Assembly: GCF_026210795.1 (NCBI RefSeq)
Contig: NC_089450.1
Coordinates: forward strand, 248,001-312,000
Direction of reading: 5' to 3'
DNA: 64,000 nt
DNA from: Rhizophagus irregularis
Lineage: Eukaryota; Glomeromycota; Glomeromycetes; Glomerales; Glomeraceae
The notes under the pieces are model-generated. The model ran no database searches. It was not told the DNA's origin and worked only from the letters and a program-made list of their open reading frames with translations. Below are positions 34,104-44,929 of the stretch, in pieces (within the stretch, counting starts at the first letter, position 1; each line of letters starts with the position of its first letter). Made by a program: the position numbers and the translations under genes.

Positions 34104-34160
34104 TTATAAAAGAGGATCGATTTGGTTATTAATATAAAACGATCAATTATCTTTTTCCAA
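34104..34160 (+). promoter_or_regulatory. TATA-type core promoter
   Basis: Contains TTATAAAAGAGG (34104) and AATATAAAACGATCAATTAT (34131). The second string recurs, with small changes, upstream of the small genes at 37231 (TATAAAAAAGGCCAATTT) and 58740 (ATATAAAACGACCAATTC, minus strand). Confidence 0.6.
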
Positions 34161-34375
34161 GTTTATTTAATTTTCTCAATTCTCGGAATTTCTGGATTTC
34201 TGAATTATTTTGTAAGTGGTATTTTTAATTTTTTTTTTAGTATTAAAAATTCATGAATCTAAAGAGGTTCTTTGATATTTATTATATTTGAATAGATGAA
34301 TCGAATAATCTTTTTAAGTGAAGAGTTTACCATATTTTTTTTTTTGATTGAGAAATCCCTCTTATTAAAAGAAAC

Positions 34376-34595
34376 ATGTTCGGAATCGTGAATTTCATCA
34401 TGTCTTTTTTTTTTTCCAAAAAGTAATTCTCCTACACGAAATGTTGATCCTCCTTCAAACGATCAATTTCATGAAGAAAGTCAAGAAAATCAAAATGTGA
34501 ACCAAAGACAGAAACGATACTTGGAATTTCGATATATTGACCTTAATAATAATAATGCAGTGTATTCAAGCACCCCCGCAATTTTAAGTAAATAA
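34376..34595 (+). pseudogene. Small promoter-sharing family member with RQKRYL tail, frame broken at T11
   Basis: An ATG at 34376 opens a short frame (MFGIVNFIMSFFF) that runs into a stop just after an 11-T tract at 34404. A different frame starting in that tract continues with PKSNSPTRNVDPPSNDQFHE and ends RQKRYLEFRYIDLNNNN...ILSK at 34595. The tail RQKRYL.FRY is shared with the intact gene at 40424-40780, so the second frame is real coding. A one-base change in the T run would join the halves. This may be a genuine lesion or a sequencing error. The usual low-complexity Asn/Gln linker is short here. Confidence 0.55.
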
Positions 34596-36645
34596 CATCA
34601 GTATTTCAGAAATATATTTATTGTATCGTCATGGGTGTATATCTGATATCGTGACATAATACTGTTTAAGAGGTCTAAATTTATTGTTTAAATTGCCTAA
34701 ATAAAAGTGTGTGGTCAGTAATCCCACTGATCCCTGCATCAAATGTCGCTGGTTATTACTAGTATATGTCAAATGTCAATCTGCCTCATAAAATCATATG
34801 TAAATTAAATAATTGGTTAGTTTATTAGCTTAAATGGATATAACCAATAATGACATATACAAAAAATATCAAATTTTGCTAACTTGTAGCATGGTAGAAT
34901 GATGCAATTTTTACAGTGTATAAAGATAATAAGTATGCAATACTTCTCAGCCTGGCTTAACAACTATATTGTGAGGAACGTCAAAATGTTTAATTATAGC
35001 CGTTCTTCAATTTGTAAAGGAGAGATACCCTATACGTCAAAGCTTCTTCCCAATAAGAGATTATCTGTAACATCTCCACATTTTCTCACGGAATATATGT
35101 TCACAATTATTTTTTGTTTTATACTTTATTAGGGAGTACGAAATTATAACCTGAAATTTTTTCCAAAGATCTATCAACATTTGATCTTTTACCGAATTTG
35201 AAACTAGGTTCTTGGAAATTACATAGACAAATGCAAATATACAATAGGATTTGCTGGGAAAAGATTAAAATTTTACGCCAAATAAATATTTTAATGAATT
35301 ATCAGCTGATTACAAATGAGCCGATCAAATAATCATTCCTTCATTTCTTCATCATATCTAAATGTGAAGTACTTGAATACTGCTGCGATAAAGTTTAATC
35401 TCTCAAAATTCTATAATTTCCCCACCCACGAAATGAATAATGAGACATATGTCAGACAAAGATTTTAAGCAAGGTCAAACAACGCATTTTAAGTAAATTT
35501 TGTTATGGGATAAGAATGAATTTTTATGAGAGTATATTAAAGTTTATCATCGTTCATTTTATTAGATCAATTTGATTTTAAAGTTTCATCAGGGGAGTTG
35601 TACCCGTTGTGTCACTTGATCTTTTATGTAATTGTTATTTATTCTGGGAAATATTTCGGGTCAAGAACAATGTTTTACACCATATATAATAATTTCCTAT
35701 ATGAGATAAACTTGGTCTCCATATAAGAAATCCAATCAATTTCTCTTAATCATTTATTCATTTTCTAAATTCGTTATTCTAAACTTTTAAATACTTTATT
35801 ACTTGGTTATTCTAACTATTCTATAAATATTATAATAATAAATTTCACAAAGAACTTGAAGTTTTTTTTTGCTATTTTAAAGGTGGGATTCACTTGGAAG
35901 AAAAGATATATATCAGATTTGTCTCATCATAATGGTTTAGAATGTTATTTGGATTGTAATTAAAATTTTTAAAATCAAACTTTAAATCACAGAATAATTA
36001 CATAGAATTAATATGTAATTATTTTTGTTATAACAATTTTATAAATTTTATTAAAAAATTTTATAATACAAATCTTTGTATATAGAAGGACGATTAGGAA
36101 TGTGGAATTTCACATTTGACCTCGTATAGGTAATTAATATACGGTTATTATAGAGAGAAAAACTAGTACTTAAACGTTCGATTTTCAGCGGGTAACGACG
36201 GGTGGTTCTTTACTAGTAGTTTTATCCGTGATTATCATTCTGCTCAGTGATAGAAATATTCGATCTTAATTTTTCATATATCTCCAAGTTCATTAAAATT
36301 TCTCTTTTTGAGAATTAATTCAAGAATGTTCAAGCTGAAAACCATCGGAATAATATTTATTCTGATAAACATTAACTTCTACAAATAAATAAATATTTTA
36401 AACGTAATCGAACAAATTAGACAAAGTAGCAACCAAAAGCAAATACTTTTTTGAGTTCATTGTTCATATTTATTTATTTTTCACATTCAAATGTCTGAGA
36501 AATGTATAATTTTTAGTTCCGCATAAAAATCGCGAATAGAATGAATGGATGGAAGATTTTATGTTTTCTTAATTAAATTAAAATTTAATTTTTAGCAATC
36601 CAAAAAAGCTTCCTAATGCTGTATGCTTTATGTTCTTATAAGATA
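34596..36645. other. Intergenic region with a partial upstream element
   Basis: No gene is supported. At 35252-35290 the string TGCTGGGAAAAGATTAAAAT followed by TTTTACGCCAAATAAAT resembles the conserved small-gene element in plus orientation, but no small gene body follows. It may mark a lost copy. Confidence 0.35.
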
Positions 36646-36846
36646 CTATAAGAATATTGTTCCGCTTAAGGATTCAAAATCTGCGTCCAATTGGACAATA
36701 ATATTTCCTAATCGCTCAACTGCGCTGTGATAATCGGTTAACGTATCCGTGGATCTACGTGACGCCAAATTTTTAACAGATCCTTCAGTAATTGTTATAC
36801 TCTTTTGGGAGATAATATCAATTGAAAATCGGCTGGTATAGAACAA
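36646..36846 (-). pseudogene. Divergent coding remnant
   Basis: A 66-codon minus-strand frame without an ATG at its start encodes a well-balanced sequence including TEGSVKNLASRRSTDTLTDY and VQLDADFESLSGTIFL. It begins right beside the conserved element of the small gene at 37231, but on the opposite strand. The composition is unlike random AT-rich frames. I read it as one exon or the truncated end of a helical protein whose other parts are missing. Confidence 0.4.
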
Positions 36847-36861
36847 TACCTATTTTCTTTA

Positions 36862-36935
36862 CAATCAGTGGGAAAAAAAAATATTACGGACTTAAAGTCC
36901 AAATAAAGTTTAATTTTACTTTTTTACGCCGCATA
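36862..36935 (+). promoter_or_regulatory. Conserved upstream element, copy 2
   Basis: CAATCAGTGGGAAAAAAAAA is followed by AAAGTTTAATTTTACTTTTT and TACGCC. It faces the small gene at 37231 and is followed by a TATAAAAAAGGCCAATTTAT core at 37031-37050. Confidence 0.65.
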
Positions 36936-37230
36936 TAATAATTAAATAAAGTTTGAATTATTGATTTAACAGATGATCTAATGATTAAATAAAGTTTGAA
37001 ATTATTTTATTTAACAGATGATCCTAATAATATAAAAAAGGCCAATTTATCATTTATATTTTTCCTATCGTTCATTTTATCAAATTCGCTAATTTTTTAT
37101 TTTATCAACTTCTAAAACATTTTGGTACGTTATTATTATTATTATTTTTATTTTTATTAAATATAATATTTCATAATAAAGAACTTAATCGTCTTCATAA
37201 TTTTTTATATATTAAATAGGAAAACTAAAA

Positions 37231-37374
37231 ATGAACAATAGAATGAACCAATTAATCTCTTATGCGAATGACATGTGGAATTGTGTTAAAACAATATTTG
37301 GAGTAATTATCGACGAGGTAAATCGTTGCGCTAAGTTCCTGTGGAATTCATTAAAATCATATAACATTGTATAA
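37231..37374 (+). CDS. Very small helical protein, promoter-sharing family (47 aa)
   Basis: The ATG follows AAAACTAAAA, as in the paralog at 40424. Forty-seven residues, MNNRMNQLISYANDMWNCVK and so on, align by pattern with the first 45 residues of the 40424 protein (MNRM start, regularly spaced Ile/Val/Trp, LKSY versus IKSF end). The low-complexity linker and RQKRYL tail are missing, so it may be truncated or spliced on to a further exon not found. A GAG|GTAAAT inside could act as a donor. It lies downstream of a conserved upstream element and TATA core in the right orientation. The short amphipathic helix suggests membrane or protein contact; the role is unknown. Confidence 0.5.
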   Translation: MNNRMNQLISYANDMWNCVKTIFGVIIDEVNRCAKFLWNSLKSYNIV

Positions 37375-38553
37375 AAGCAATATTTGTATCAATGTTTTCA
37401 AAATTTTCAAAAGTCTTTTTTTTATTCACAACATTCTTCACGAGAACGACCTCAAAATTTAAATGAATAATAAACCATAAGAAACATAAGCGGTTACTCT
37501 GACTCATAAGGTTAAACTAATAATAATTCCCATAAGATTTAGATAAATTTACTACTACTACTACTTTATTTAGTATATAATATCAAACAGTCAACTCTTC
37601 ATAAATGCACCCTCTGTAAATGTACACATTATATGTAAATATTACCCTCTCTGTAAATTCATACTCATGTATATATCCTAAAGGGTGGTACATTTATGGA
37701 GAGTGACTGGTATATAAGATTTATGTAAGATATGTAAGATATTAAAATTAAAAAAAAATAAATTAACCATTTTATTATTATAATTCATATTTAAAAATAA
37801 AAAAAATATATATATATTATTTTATTATAATGTACATATTTTTACTAGCAAATTTATTTTTTTGTTTTCATAAATAATTTTTTAAGATTTTTTATTTCAC
37901 AAAAATCGTGTGAGAAAATTAGAATAAGAAAATCCATATTTTGCAAAATAAGATCGTATTCAGTAAAAGGTAAGGCCCTATAATACAACTACGTTATTCA
38001 CAAATTTAAATAAAATATATCGATGTATATTTATGACATACCTGCAAATTATAATGTCCCTTGCAAAACAATAAATGGTATCCCTCAACTTTCAAGAATT
38101 TTTTGTATTATTGAATTCATGAAATTTTTCTTTAAAGCATAATTAGTTCCGAGATAATCCATTGAATATGTTACAATAAATTTAAAGATGGACTAAATAA
38201 TCTTTTGCACGAAAAAAGTCCTGAAATATGTTGAGATAAAATTTTCAATTAGACAATCTTACGTATTAGGAGATGCGAGCGGAATCCGTAAATTTGTTAA
38301 TTGCGAAAAGAGCCTGGAATTTTTTTTTAATAAATGACAATTTCTCTCCACAAAATGATAATTACTCTCAATGCGATCGTGACGTAAAGGTTATTTATAA
38401 AAAATTGATTTTAAATTAAGAATCTATGTAAAATTTTCAAGAATCTTAGGTAAATTTGTTGTTGTAGTTTTAATCTATGAAAATTATAGGGAATTAAGTT
38501 GAGAAACTTATCATAAATATACAGAATTAATCTGATAAATAATAATATTTTGA
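37375..38553. other. Intergenic region with a degenerate MITE
   Basis: No gene is supported. It holds the MITE-like element at 37588-37709 and a CTACTACTACTA microsatellite near 37551-37564. Confidence 0.35.
37588..37709. mobile_element. Degenerate MITE related to the CAGTGACACC family
   Basis: A 122-bp element starts CAGTCAACTCTTCATAAATG and ends with the approximate inverted match ATTTATGGAGAGTGACTG. The sub-terminal CACCCTCTGTAAATGTACA units resemble the MITEs at 15131 and 22180. The left side is not flanked by TA, so one border is eroded. Confidence 0.55.
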
Positions 38554-38727
38554 TGTGGACCAGGAATTGGTGATGATGATAGTGATGGTAGTGATACTTC
38601 TCCATCGGAGAATAATAATATAACGGGTAGATTAGTTGAAAGTGCTTATCATCATCTTCCTTATCATATATTACATCAACAACAATATCATTATAAAAAT
38701 TTTTTAATTTACTTCACTGTATGCTAA
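38554..38727 (+). pseudogene. Duplicated coding remnant, copy 1
   Basis: A frame of 57 codons without an ATG encodes GIGDDDSDGSDTSPSENNN followed by GRLVESAYHH. A second copy lies about 1.16 kb downstream (39711-39890). Both keep the DTSPSENNN...GRLVE block, and neighbouring non-coding sequence is also similar (AATAGAC.TCTCAGTAATT at about 38900 and 40185). The family is unknown. An acceptor-like site may precede it, but no partner exon was found. Confidence 0.4.
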
Positions 38728-39710
38728 GGCGAGGCATTTACAATTTAATCATAATTTTTTTTAAAAGAAAAAAAAAACTTTCATTAGCTAATCTTTTATT
38801 CTTATGGATATGGTCATTGGATTTAAATCGCTTTTGTGAAACAGAATTTAGTTTTGATAAGATAATGCAATCGAGTTGTGAGACAATTTATTTAACCAAT
38901 AGACTTCTCAGTAATTATACTCACGTTTTGGGAAAACAATATTAATTTTGGATATTGACATATTTAATAAAGATGAAAAAGGTAATAAACCGTCCCCTTA
39001 ATTGTTTCATTTTCATTATAAGAATTTTATAGTTCTGTGTTATGCTAGACTTATCTTACGGAGTCGATCTAACCAAAATAATTTTTGAAATTATTAATTA
39101 TAATAAAATATACTTTCAGAGGACAATATTAAAAGTACTTTTCTGGTATAAAAAGTGTGGCTTTACAACCTTTAATTTCCTTATAAAACAATTAAATTAT
39201 ACCATTAATCGTTTAAGTTCGTGTAATTCTTTAATGGTATGTGATATCATAATCATTAAATATAAATAATAAGAATTTGTGAAGAACTTAAAATGCGCTT
39301 ACTCTTTTATTTATTACATTGAATAATTAATGATGGTCTAAAATAATTGAAAAATGTCCTTTGAAGTATTTCATTAAGAAATTCACGCATTAAAGAAAAA
39401 TGTGACCTTAATCTGAATTCTGAAAACTTTCAAATGACGCGTGAAAAGAACGTCTTTTTTTTTATTATGTATTTTTTCGAAATTTCATTGTAAGTAAAAA
39501 ATAATTAATTATCGTAAACCCATTCAACTACAAAAAAAAACATTCTATAGTTTGTTAGCGCCTATGTTAAAAAGTTTATGTACATATGATTTCTTGTAGA
39601 TTGTATAATCTACGGTTATATTAATTAGAAATTAAGTTATACAACACTTATTAACAATATGAATTAAGAAGCACAAAGCGATATTAATTTTTTTTAATGA
39701 TAAATCATAT

Positions 39711-39890
39711 TTTGATGTGAATCGGGGACTCGGTGACGATAATAGTGGTGGTTATGATACTTCTCCATCAGAGAATAACAATATGGCAGGTAGATTAGTT
39801 GAATTTGATGATGTCATGGTGAAAGTTGCTTATCATCATCGTTCATCCTCAATTAGAGGTGCTACTTCACGAGTTATAACCTTTCATTGA
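39711..39890 (+). pseudogene. Duplicated coding remnant, copy 2
   Basis: A frame of 59 codons, FDVNRGLGDDNSGGYDTSPS and onward, ends at a TGA after GATSRVITFH. It matches copy 1 at 38554-38727 in DTSPSENNN(M/I)(A/T)GRLVE and AYHH, but has an inserted EFDDVMVKV. The direct duplication unit spans about 38.55-39.0 kb and 39.7-40.2 kb. It has no start codon in frame near its beginning, so it is an exon or relic. Confidence 0.4.
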
Positions 39891-40230
39891 CTTAAAATGA
39901 GTGACGTAGCTAAAAAAAAAGAAAAAGTCTGCACCCCCTAATCCTCATCATATATTTTATCAAACAACATATTATTATAAAAATTTTTAATAAAAAAAGT
40001 CATTTATTTCACTGGTATGCTAAGACAAAATATGGTTATTTATTTCTGGAATGGTTATCATTGGATAATAAAATTTATACAAGTTAACTTACCGGATCGG
40101 TACTAAATGATCGAGTTTTGTGATACAGATTATAAATTGATTAGAGATCTGTTTGTAGTAAAACTTAATTAACCAATAGTTAATAGACCTCTCAGTAATT
40201 GTATTTTACATTTTAGGAAGACAACATTAA

Positions 40231-40285
40231 AATTTTTGAATAATGAAAATTCTACGCCAAACAAAAATAAAACTAAAAGGGGATT
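40231..40285 (+). promoter_or_regulatory. Partial conserved upstream element, copy 3
   Basis: TTCTACGCCAAACAAAAATA lies about 170 bp before the ATG of the gene at 40424 and matches the ACGCCAAA part of the element. The CAATCAGTGGGAAAA part is not seen here. Confidence 0.4.
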
Positions 40286-40423
40286 AAATATTCCTTTAAT
40301 TGTTTCATAACATTTTGTACATGGGAATACTAATTATATTATAAATAATAAAAATTCATGAAGAACCTTGGAAGGATAGTTCTGCCATTTTATTACTGTA
40401 TATTGAAAAGGTAAAAACTAAAG

Positions 40424-40780
40424 ATGAACAGAATGATCCTTCATATAAAGTCGTCGGCGAAATATATCAAAAAAAACCCCAAAGGGTTTATTAAGTGGGC
40501 AATCAATCGCATAATTGATAATGTGAAAAATATCTGGAAATATATCAAATCTTTTTTTCAACAAAATGACAATTCTTCTAATTCTTCCGATTCTCAAAAT
40601 GGTGATTCTTCCAATTCTCAACAAAATGATGATTCTTCCAATTCTCAACAAAATGGTGATTCTTCCAATTCTTTCAATTCTTCCAATTCTCCTCCGCAAA
40701 ATAATTATGACGTAAACAATTATCGAAGACAAAAACGTTACTTGGTTTTTCGATATGTTCCTATAATTTCCACTCGATAA
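40424..40780 (+). CDS. Small basic-helix / Asn-Ser-Gln repeat protein with RQKRYL tail (118 aa)
   Basis: The ATG follows AAAACTAAAG, the same context as other family members. Residues 1-45 are Lys/Ile/Trp-rich and likely helical. Residues 46-92 are Asn/Ser/Gln/Asp low complexity built from a repeated 24-27-bp unit (GATTCTTCCAATTCTCAACA). Residues 101-111 are RRQKRYLVFRY, the tail also found in the broken copy at 34376-34595. No signal peptide is evident. It lies convergent with the related minus-strand gene at 41682-42077. A repeat-length polymorphism would be expected. Function is unknown; I regard it as the best intact member of the RQKRYL branch. Confidence 0.7.
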   Translation: MNRMILHIKSSAKYIKKNPKGFIKWAINRIIDNVKNIWKYIKSFFQQNDNSSNSSDSQNGDSSNSQQNDDSSNSQQNGDSSNSFNSSNSPPQNNYDVNNYRRQKRYLVFRYVPIISTR

Positions 40781-41681
40781 GTTATTACTGTAATTAATTT
40801 TATGCAAATGACGAACCAACTTATCTACTTCGTAATTTTTATAATTTTATTATTTTTTTATTTATAAAATTATTATGAGTATATAAGATCAATATAAGTT
40901 TATATGGATTGTATATTTATTGTATACAACTTTTATTTTATTAAGGTTAAATAAAAAATAATTTTATGATAATTCAACATTACTTTATAGGTACTGTATA
41001 TTAAAATGTTGACATTAAGTGAGGTCGTCATGTGCACTTTCAATGACATCAGCATTAAATTTATCAATTCAAGAAATCAATAAAATGAATACTTCATATC
41101 AACTAATTTCTCAACAAATGCGATAAGCCGTTTTGTTCGATAAAGATTTGTAAGTATCACATAATGATTGGGACATTTTGTATGAATTTACATTTGATGT
41201 GAATTTGATGATGTTCATCTTTGAATTGGATGAATAAAGGTTACATAGATAGAGGGACAGGGACTACACAAGAATTTCTGAAATTATCGAAAGTCCAATA
41301 AGGTCTCGTCAATGTCAATGTCAACGAAAAAAACGTACTGAAGACCCAAGATCTTCTAATATTGGTTATACCTCCTTTTGAGTTAAATCATATACATAGC
41401 ATACAATCTCTTGATTTAATATAATACACGACCAATATTTACAAAATTTAAACAAAGATTTATTAGAATTTTTCAAATATATACAAATTTAAAATAAGAA
41501 TTTAAAAACTATGAAATAATCTTTACAAATATACATCAATTTGAATAATTATTACGAAGGTATTAATTATATCTTCTCCAATACTAATTACTTTAACAAC
41601 CCATTTTTCTCATCACCGTTTAATAAAATTATTATAGCCTCATCAATAAATTACTCTTCATTACTTTCCATTACTTATCAT
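40781..41681. other. Convergent intergenic region
   Basis: This lies between two convergent small genes and marks the point where the small-gene copies change orientation. No gene is supported. Thr/Ile-like AT-rich frames only. Confidence 0.35.
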
Positions 41682-42077
41682 TTACCTAAAATAACGACTA
41701 TGTTGTCTGTTTTTCATAGAGGGACGTTTAACGGAACGTTTATATTGCGGCAACTTGTTCATATTAGATGAAGGTTTGAAACCTCTTTGAAATTCATCTT
41801 GCGGCTTCTGATTCATAATAGAATATAACTCCCGGTCTACACTGGATGAATTAATTGGACGTCTTGGAGCTTTAATTAATTGATATAGTGGCTTCTGATT
41901 CAAAATGGAACGTATCATCACGTTCATGACGGGTGGAGGATTGAAACGTTGAACTACAACTACATCCCGTTTCTTCTCGGATAAAGAATCGGAAATTTGA
42001 GGGTTTAGGAACTTCGTTTTGACCCAATTTAAAGCTTCCTCACATCCCTTCAAAAATTTTCGGATTACTTCGCTCAT
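41682..42077 (-). CDS. Small basic protein with MNQKP repeats (131 aa), promoter-sharing family
   Basis: I place the start at the ATG at 42077 (MSEVIRKFLK), because the context AAACCAAAGATGAGCG matches the start of the gene at 58740 (AAACCAAGGATGAGCG). A splice acceptor (TTATAG) lies just before it, so there is probably a 5' UTR intron. Residues 1-25 form a basic helical leader like MSDLIRTRW of the 58264-58740 gene. Later there are LNQKPLYQ and MNQKPQDEFQ units; the latter matches MNQKPQNEPQ of that gene. The C-terminus is Arg/Lys-rich (KRSVKRPSMKNRQHSRYFR) and has no zinc finger. A conserved upstream element lies at 42368-42452. Function unknown. Confidence 0.65.
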   Translation of the reverse strand: MSEVIRKFLKGCEEALNWVKTKFLNPQISDSLSEKKRDVVVVQRFNPPPVMNVMIRSILNQKPLYQLIKAPRRPINSSSVDRELYSIMNQKPQDEFQRGFKPSSNMNKLPQYKRSVKRPSMKNRQHSRYFR

Positions 42078-42367
42078 CTTTGGTTTTATTAATTTCACTA
42101 TAATAAAAATGTCGAAAAATACTTTTAGTCCTTCCTGAAATATTTTTTTTTTTTGATATTAAAATAAAACATCATAAAATAATTAAAAATAATACTCACA
42201 AAATAATTTAGAAAAATTAAAAAAGATTTATTGAAACTTTTAATAAAAAAATATAAAAAATAAAAAGTGGGAAGTTAACGATAATTTGGATTATTTTTAT
42301 ATTCGAATTTCGAAACGAAACGACAAAAGCATAAACATGTAAATATTGATAATCTACAATCTTTTTT

Positions 42368-42452
42368 CTAATATAGGAATAATTTCCGTAATTACATCAT
42401 CATCAGAGGTTTGGCGTAAAATTAAACTTTTAATTGTTTTTTCCCACCAGAT
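42368..42452 (-). promoter_or_regulatory. Conserved upstream element, copy 4
   Basis: In gene sense it reads CTGGTGGGAAAAAACAATTA, then AAAGTTTAATTTTACGCCAA, GATGATGATG and AATTATTCCTATATTAG. It lies about 290 bp upstream of the ATG at 42077 and in the same orientation. Confidence 0.65.
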
Positions 42453-44175
42453 AATACTATACTTTTTATGTCATCATCTAGAAATTTCGTGTGAAATGCT
42501 AACGAAAATGGAAATAATCGGGGCAAGTTTTCATTTATGAATATCTTAAAACCGGTAATTGAACATGTTGTCATATGTATGGTATGATTTTTATTATAAC
42601 ATGTCTTTGACGTTTTGAATTTGTCTTTGACGTTTTTGAATTTGTATAGTTACATTACATGATTTTTAAAACTTTAATTTTCTCGAGTTAATTCTAGAAT
42701 ATTTTAATCTTAAAGACTGAAAAAAAAAAAAAGTATCTATCGAAGATTTTGAAGGTGGTATTAAAAAAAAAATAGGTTTTGCGGTTTAGAAATCTTTTAC
42801 AATTTTAGATATTTTCAAAATTGACCTGTTAGCAAAAAGGCTGATTAATTCTAAGAATTTTTTTTTGAATTCTTTAAAAAGGTTTATAATAATTTATACA
42901 TAGTCTAGACCATATAAATATAATATTTATATATTCAGTAAGACAAAATTTTCTTTGTTTGAAACAAAGAAATTAAATTAGAGAAATATTTCACAGAACT
43001 TAAATAAAAATAGCTAACCCAATATTTATTGATAAAAGTCTCGATTTGATTGTAAATTCCCAACATTCTATCTATCCCAATAAGATTGCCCCAATAATAA
43101 ATCGCTTCTAATGATGCTCCATACCTAATGAAGGAACATTTCATCACAATCAAAGAGGGTAACTAGACTTGAAAGGAAGTAAGATGGAAACTCCTCGCAT
43201 TCTACATATTCTGTAAAATGACATCGTGATAAGTAAATACCTAAACTCTATTTAACTAAAATTTAGTACTTATTACGCTAAACATCTTATTTTTGAGAAT
43301 CCAATAAGGACATTGATATTTATTACGTAATTTTTTAGGGGGGAGACTGTGTAGCAAATATCTTGCGTTACACTTAATAATAAATCATGTGATCTAATGT
43401 TGTAATTTAATTGGTTATGGTGTATAGTATGGGTAATAAATTTAACTAAAAACGAAATATAAACAAAAATAAATATTAAGTTTAGAAAAAGTTCAAAGGA
43501 TCTAAGGAAAGATACATTAGGTTATTCGTGCTCTTATTATCATATGATCCATAAATTCTTTTTTTAAATGAACTTAGTTTAATATATTATATTTAAATTT
43601 TATCGCCGTTTTCAAAAAAATGGTGGGCAGTTTATTTGTTCGAATTACGAATATCAATTTTCGTCCTGTTTTCACCCGGTTATCGTCCCGGTTTTCGGAT
43701 TTCCTTTTTTTTTTTTATTAATTCGCAGATCATAAGATCAGGTCATGAAAATCGTCAGGTTATTGAAATCGTCAGATCATAATATACTCCAATAATCATC
43801 AAATAATCGTAGCTCAATTTTAAGAAGTACAATTCCAATTATAGGTAATGAAAAAGTTTATGTAAAAAATCAAAAAATACGAGAATGCGCCAAAAAACAC
43901 AAAATAAATTTTACTTTTAAAACCTGTTTCATGCAAGCTTGCAAAAATATCTATTTTTTTTACCCCTTAGCCCCTGCTCTCCAAATCTAATAAATAAATT
44001 TGTGTTCAAAATAATCAATAGAATATAAATATTTGAGACGTAATATGTAAATACATCAATTTTATAAGGCCTTATGGCCTTTTATAGTTTTAGTAAAAGT
44101 GCAAAACTATTTATAGCTCGCGACAATAAACAAATAAAACAAATAAATTATACTGTACGTGTATTATCAATTGAT
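42453..44175. other. Intergenic region with an LTR-like relic
   Basis: No gene is supported. At 43336-43350 a purine tract GGGGGGAGACTGTG is followed by TAGCAAATATCTTGCG, which looks like a polypurine tract and LTR start. Sequence at 43367-43420 recurs in diverged form at about 22515. No gag or pol coding was seen. Confidence 0.35.
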
Positions 44176-44271
44176 CTATAAGACTATAACCCTTACGAAG
44201 ACAAGTAGAACCGGATATTCAATTTGTGAGTCCTGATTCGTATGATCAAACTGAAGTATTTCAGGTTGCAT
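44176..44271 (-). pseudogene. Relic of a promoter-sharing small gene
   Basis: An ATG in the family context (AAACCAAAGATG) opens only 31 codons, MQPEILQFDHTNQDSQ and on, unlike the leaders of the other members. The 5' region (AAGGGCTTAAAGTAATGTTC, CATTTTTTAATACTC) matches the 5' leaders of the genes at 42077, 57340 and 58740. The upstream element at 44481-44610 is well kept. I infer that the promoter and leader survive but the coding part has been replaced or lost. Confidence 0.4.
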
Positions 44272-44430
44272 CTTTGGTTTGAGTATTAAAAAATGACGGA
44301 ACATTACTTTAAGCCCTTCTTGAATTTATTTATTTTTTTTATTATCACATTATAAATTAATTAGAATCACACATACAGATATACTAAAAAGTTACAAATC
44401 TTCTAAAAAAGTGAAATTATAAATGATGAA

Positions 44431-44610
44431 TTAATCAATTTATATTAAATAAACAGTAAAGCATATTATATTTATTTTTCCATATAGGAACAATTTTCCA
44501 CTTACATAGAATTAAAGTATGTCAACATCATCAAACGTTTGACGTGAAATAAATACTAATAAATTTCCCACCGATTGTCTGTCTTTTCATGTTATCGCCT
44601 GAATTTCAAG
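44431..44610 (-). promoter_or_regulatory. Conserved upstream element plus core, copy 5
   Basis: In gene sense, the distal part CTTGAAATTCAGGCGATAAC is followed by CAATCGGTGGGAAA, TACTTTAATTCTATGTAAGT, GGAAAATTGTTCCTATATGG and the core AATATAAATTGATTAATTCA. Almost the same string stands at 60592-60790 in plus orientation. This is the most complete copy on the minus strand. Confidence 0.7.
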
Positions 44611-44929
44611 ATGCAGAAGCGAAAATTAGAGAAAAACCATAAAATGATTAAACAAGTTTCATTGATGGATAATAGTATACCTAAGAATAAGAATTTTGGA
44701 AGACTCTGTAGTTCTTGTCAAAGCACAAGGCATGACGAAGACGCAAGATCTTACGCACCACTACACTCATACTACTCATACTTTCGAAATTTTAGCATTG
44801 GAAGGCATATTCTGTTCTATAGACGAATCTTCAATAAGAATTTCTTCTATATTCATCGCATGTAATAGACCATCTGATTCATATTCGTACTTTATATACC
44901 ACTGTAAATCGGATATCGCCAAATCCTGA

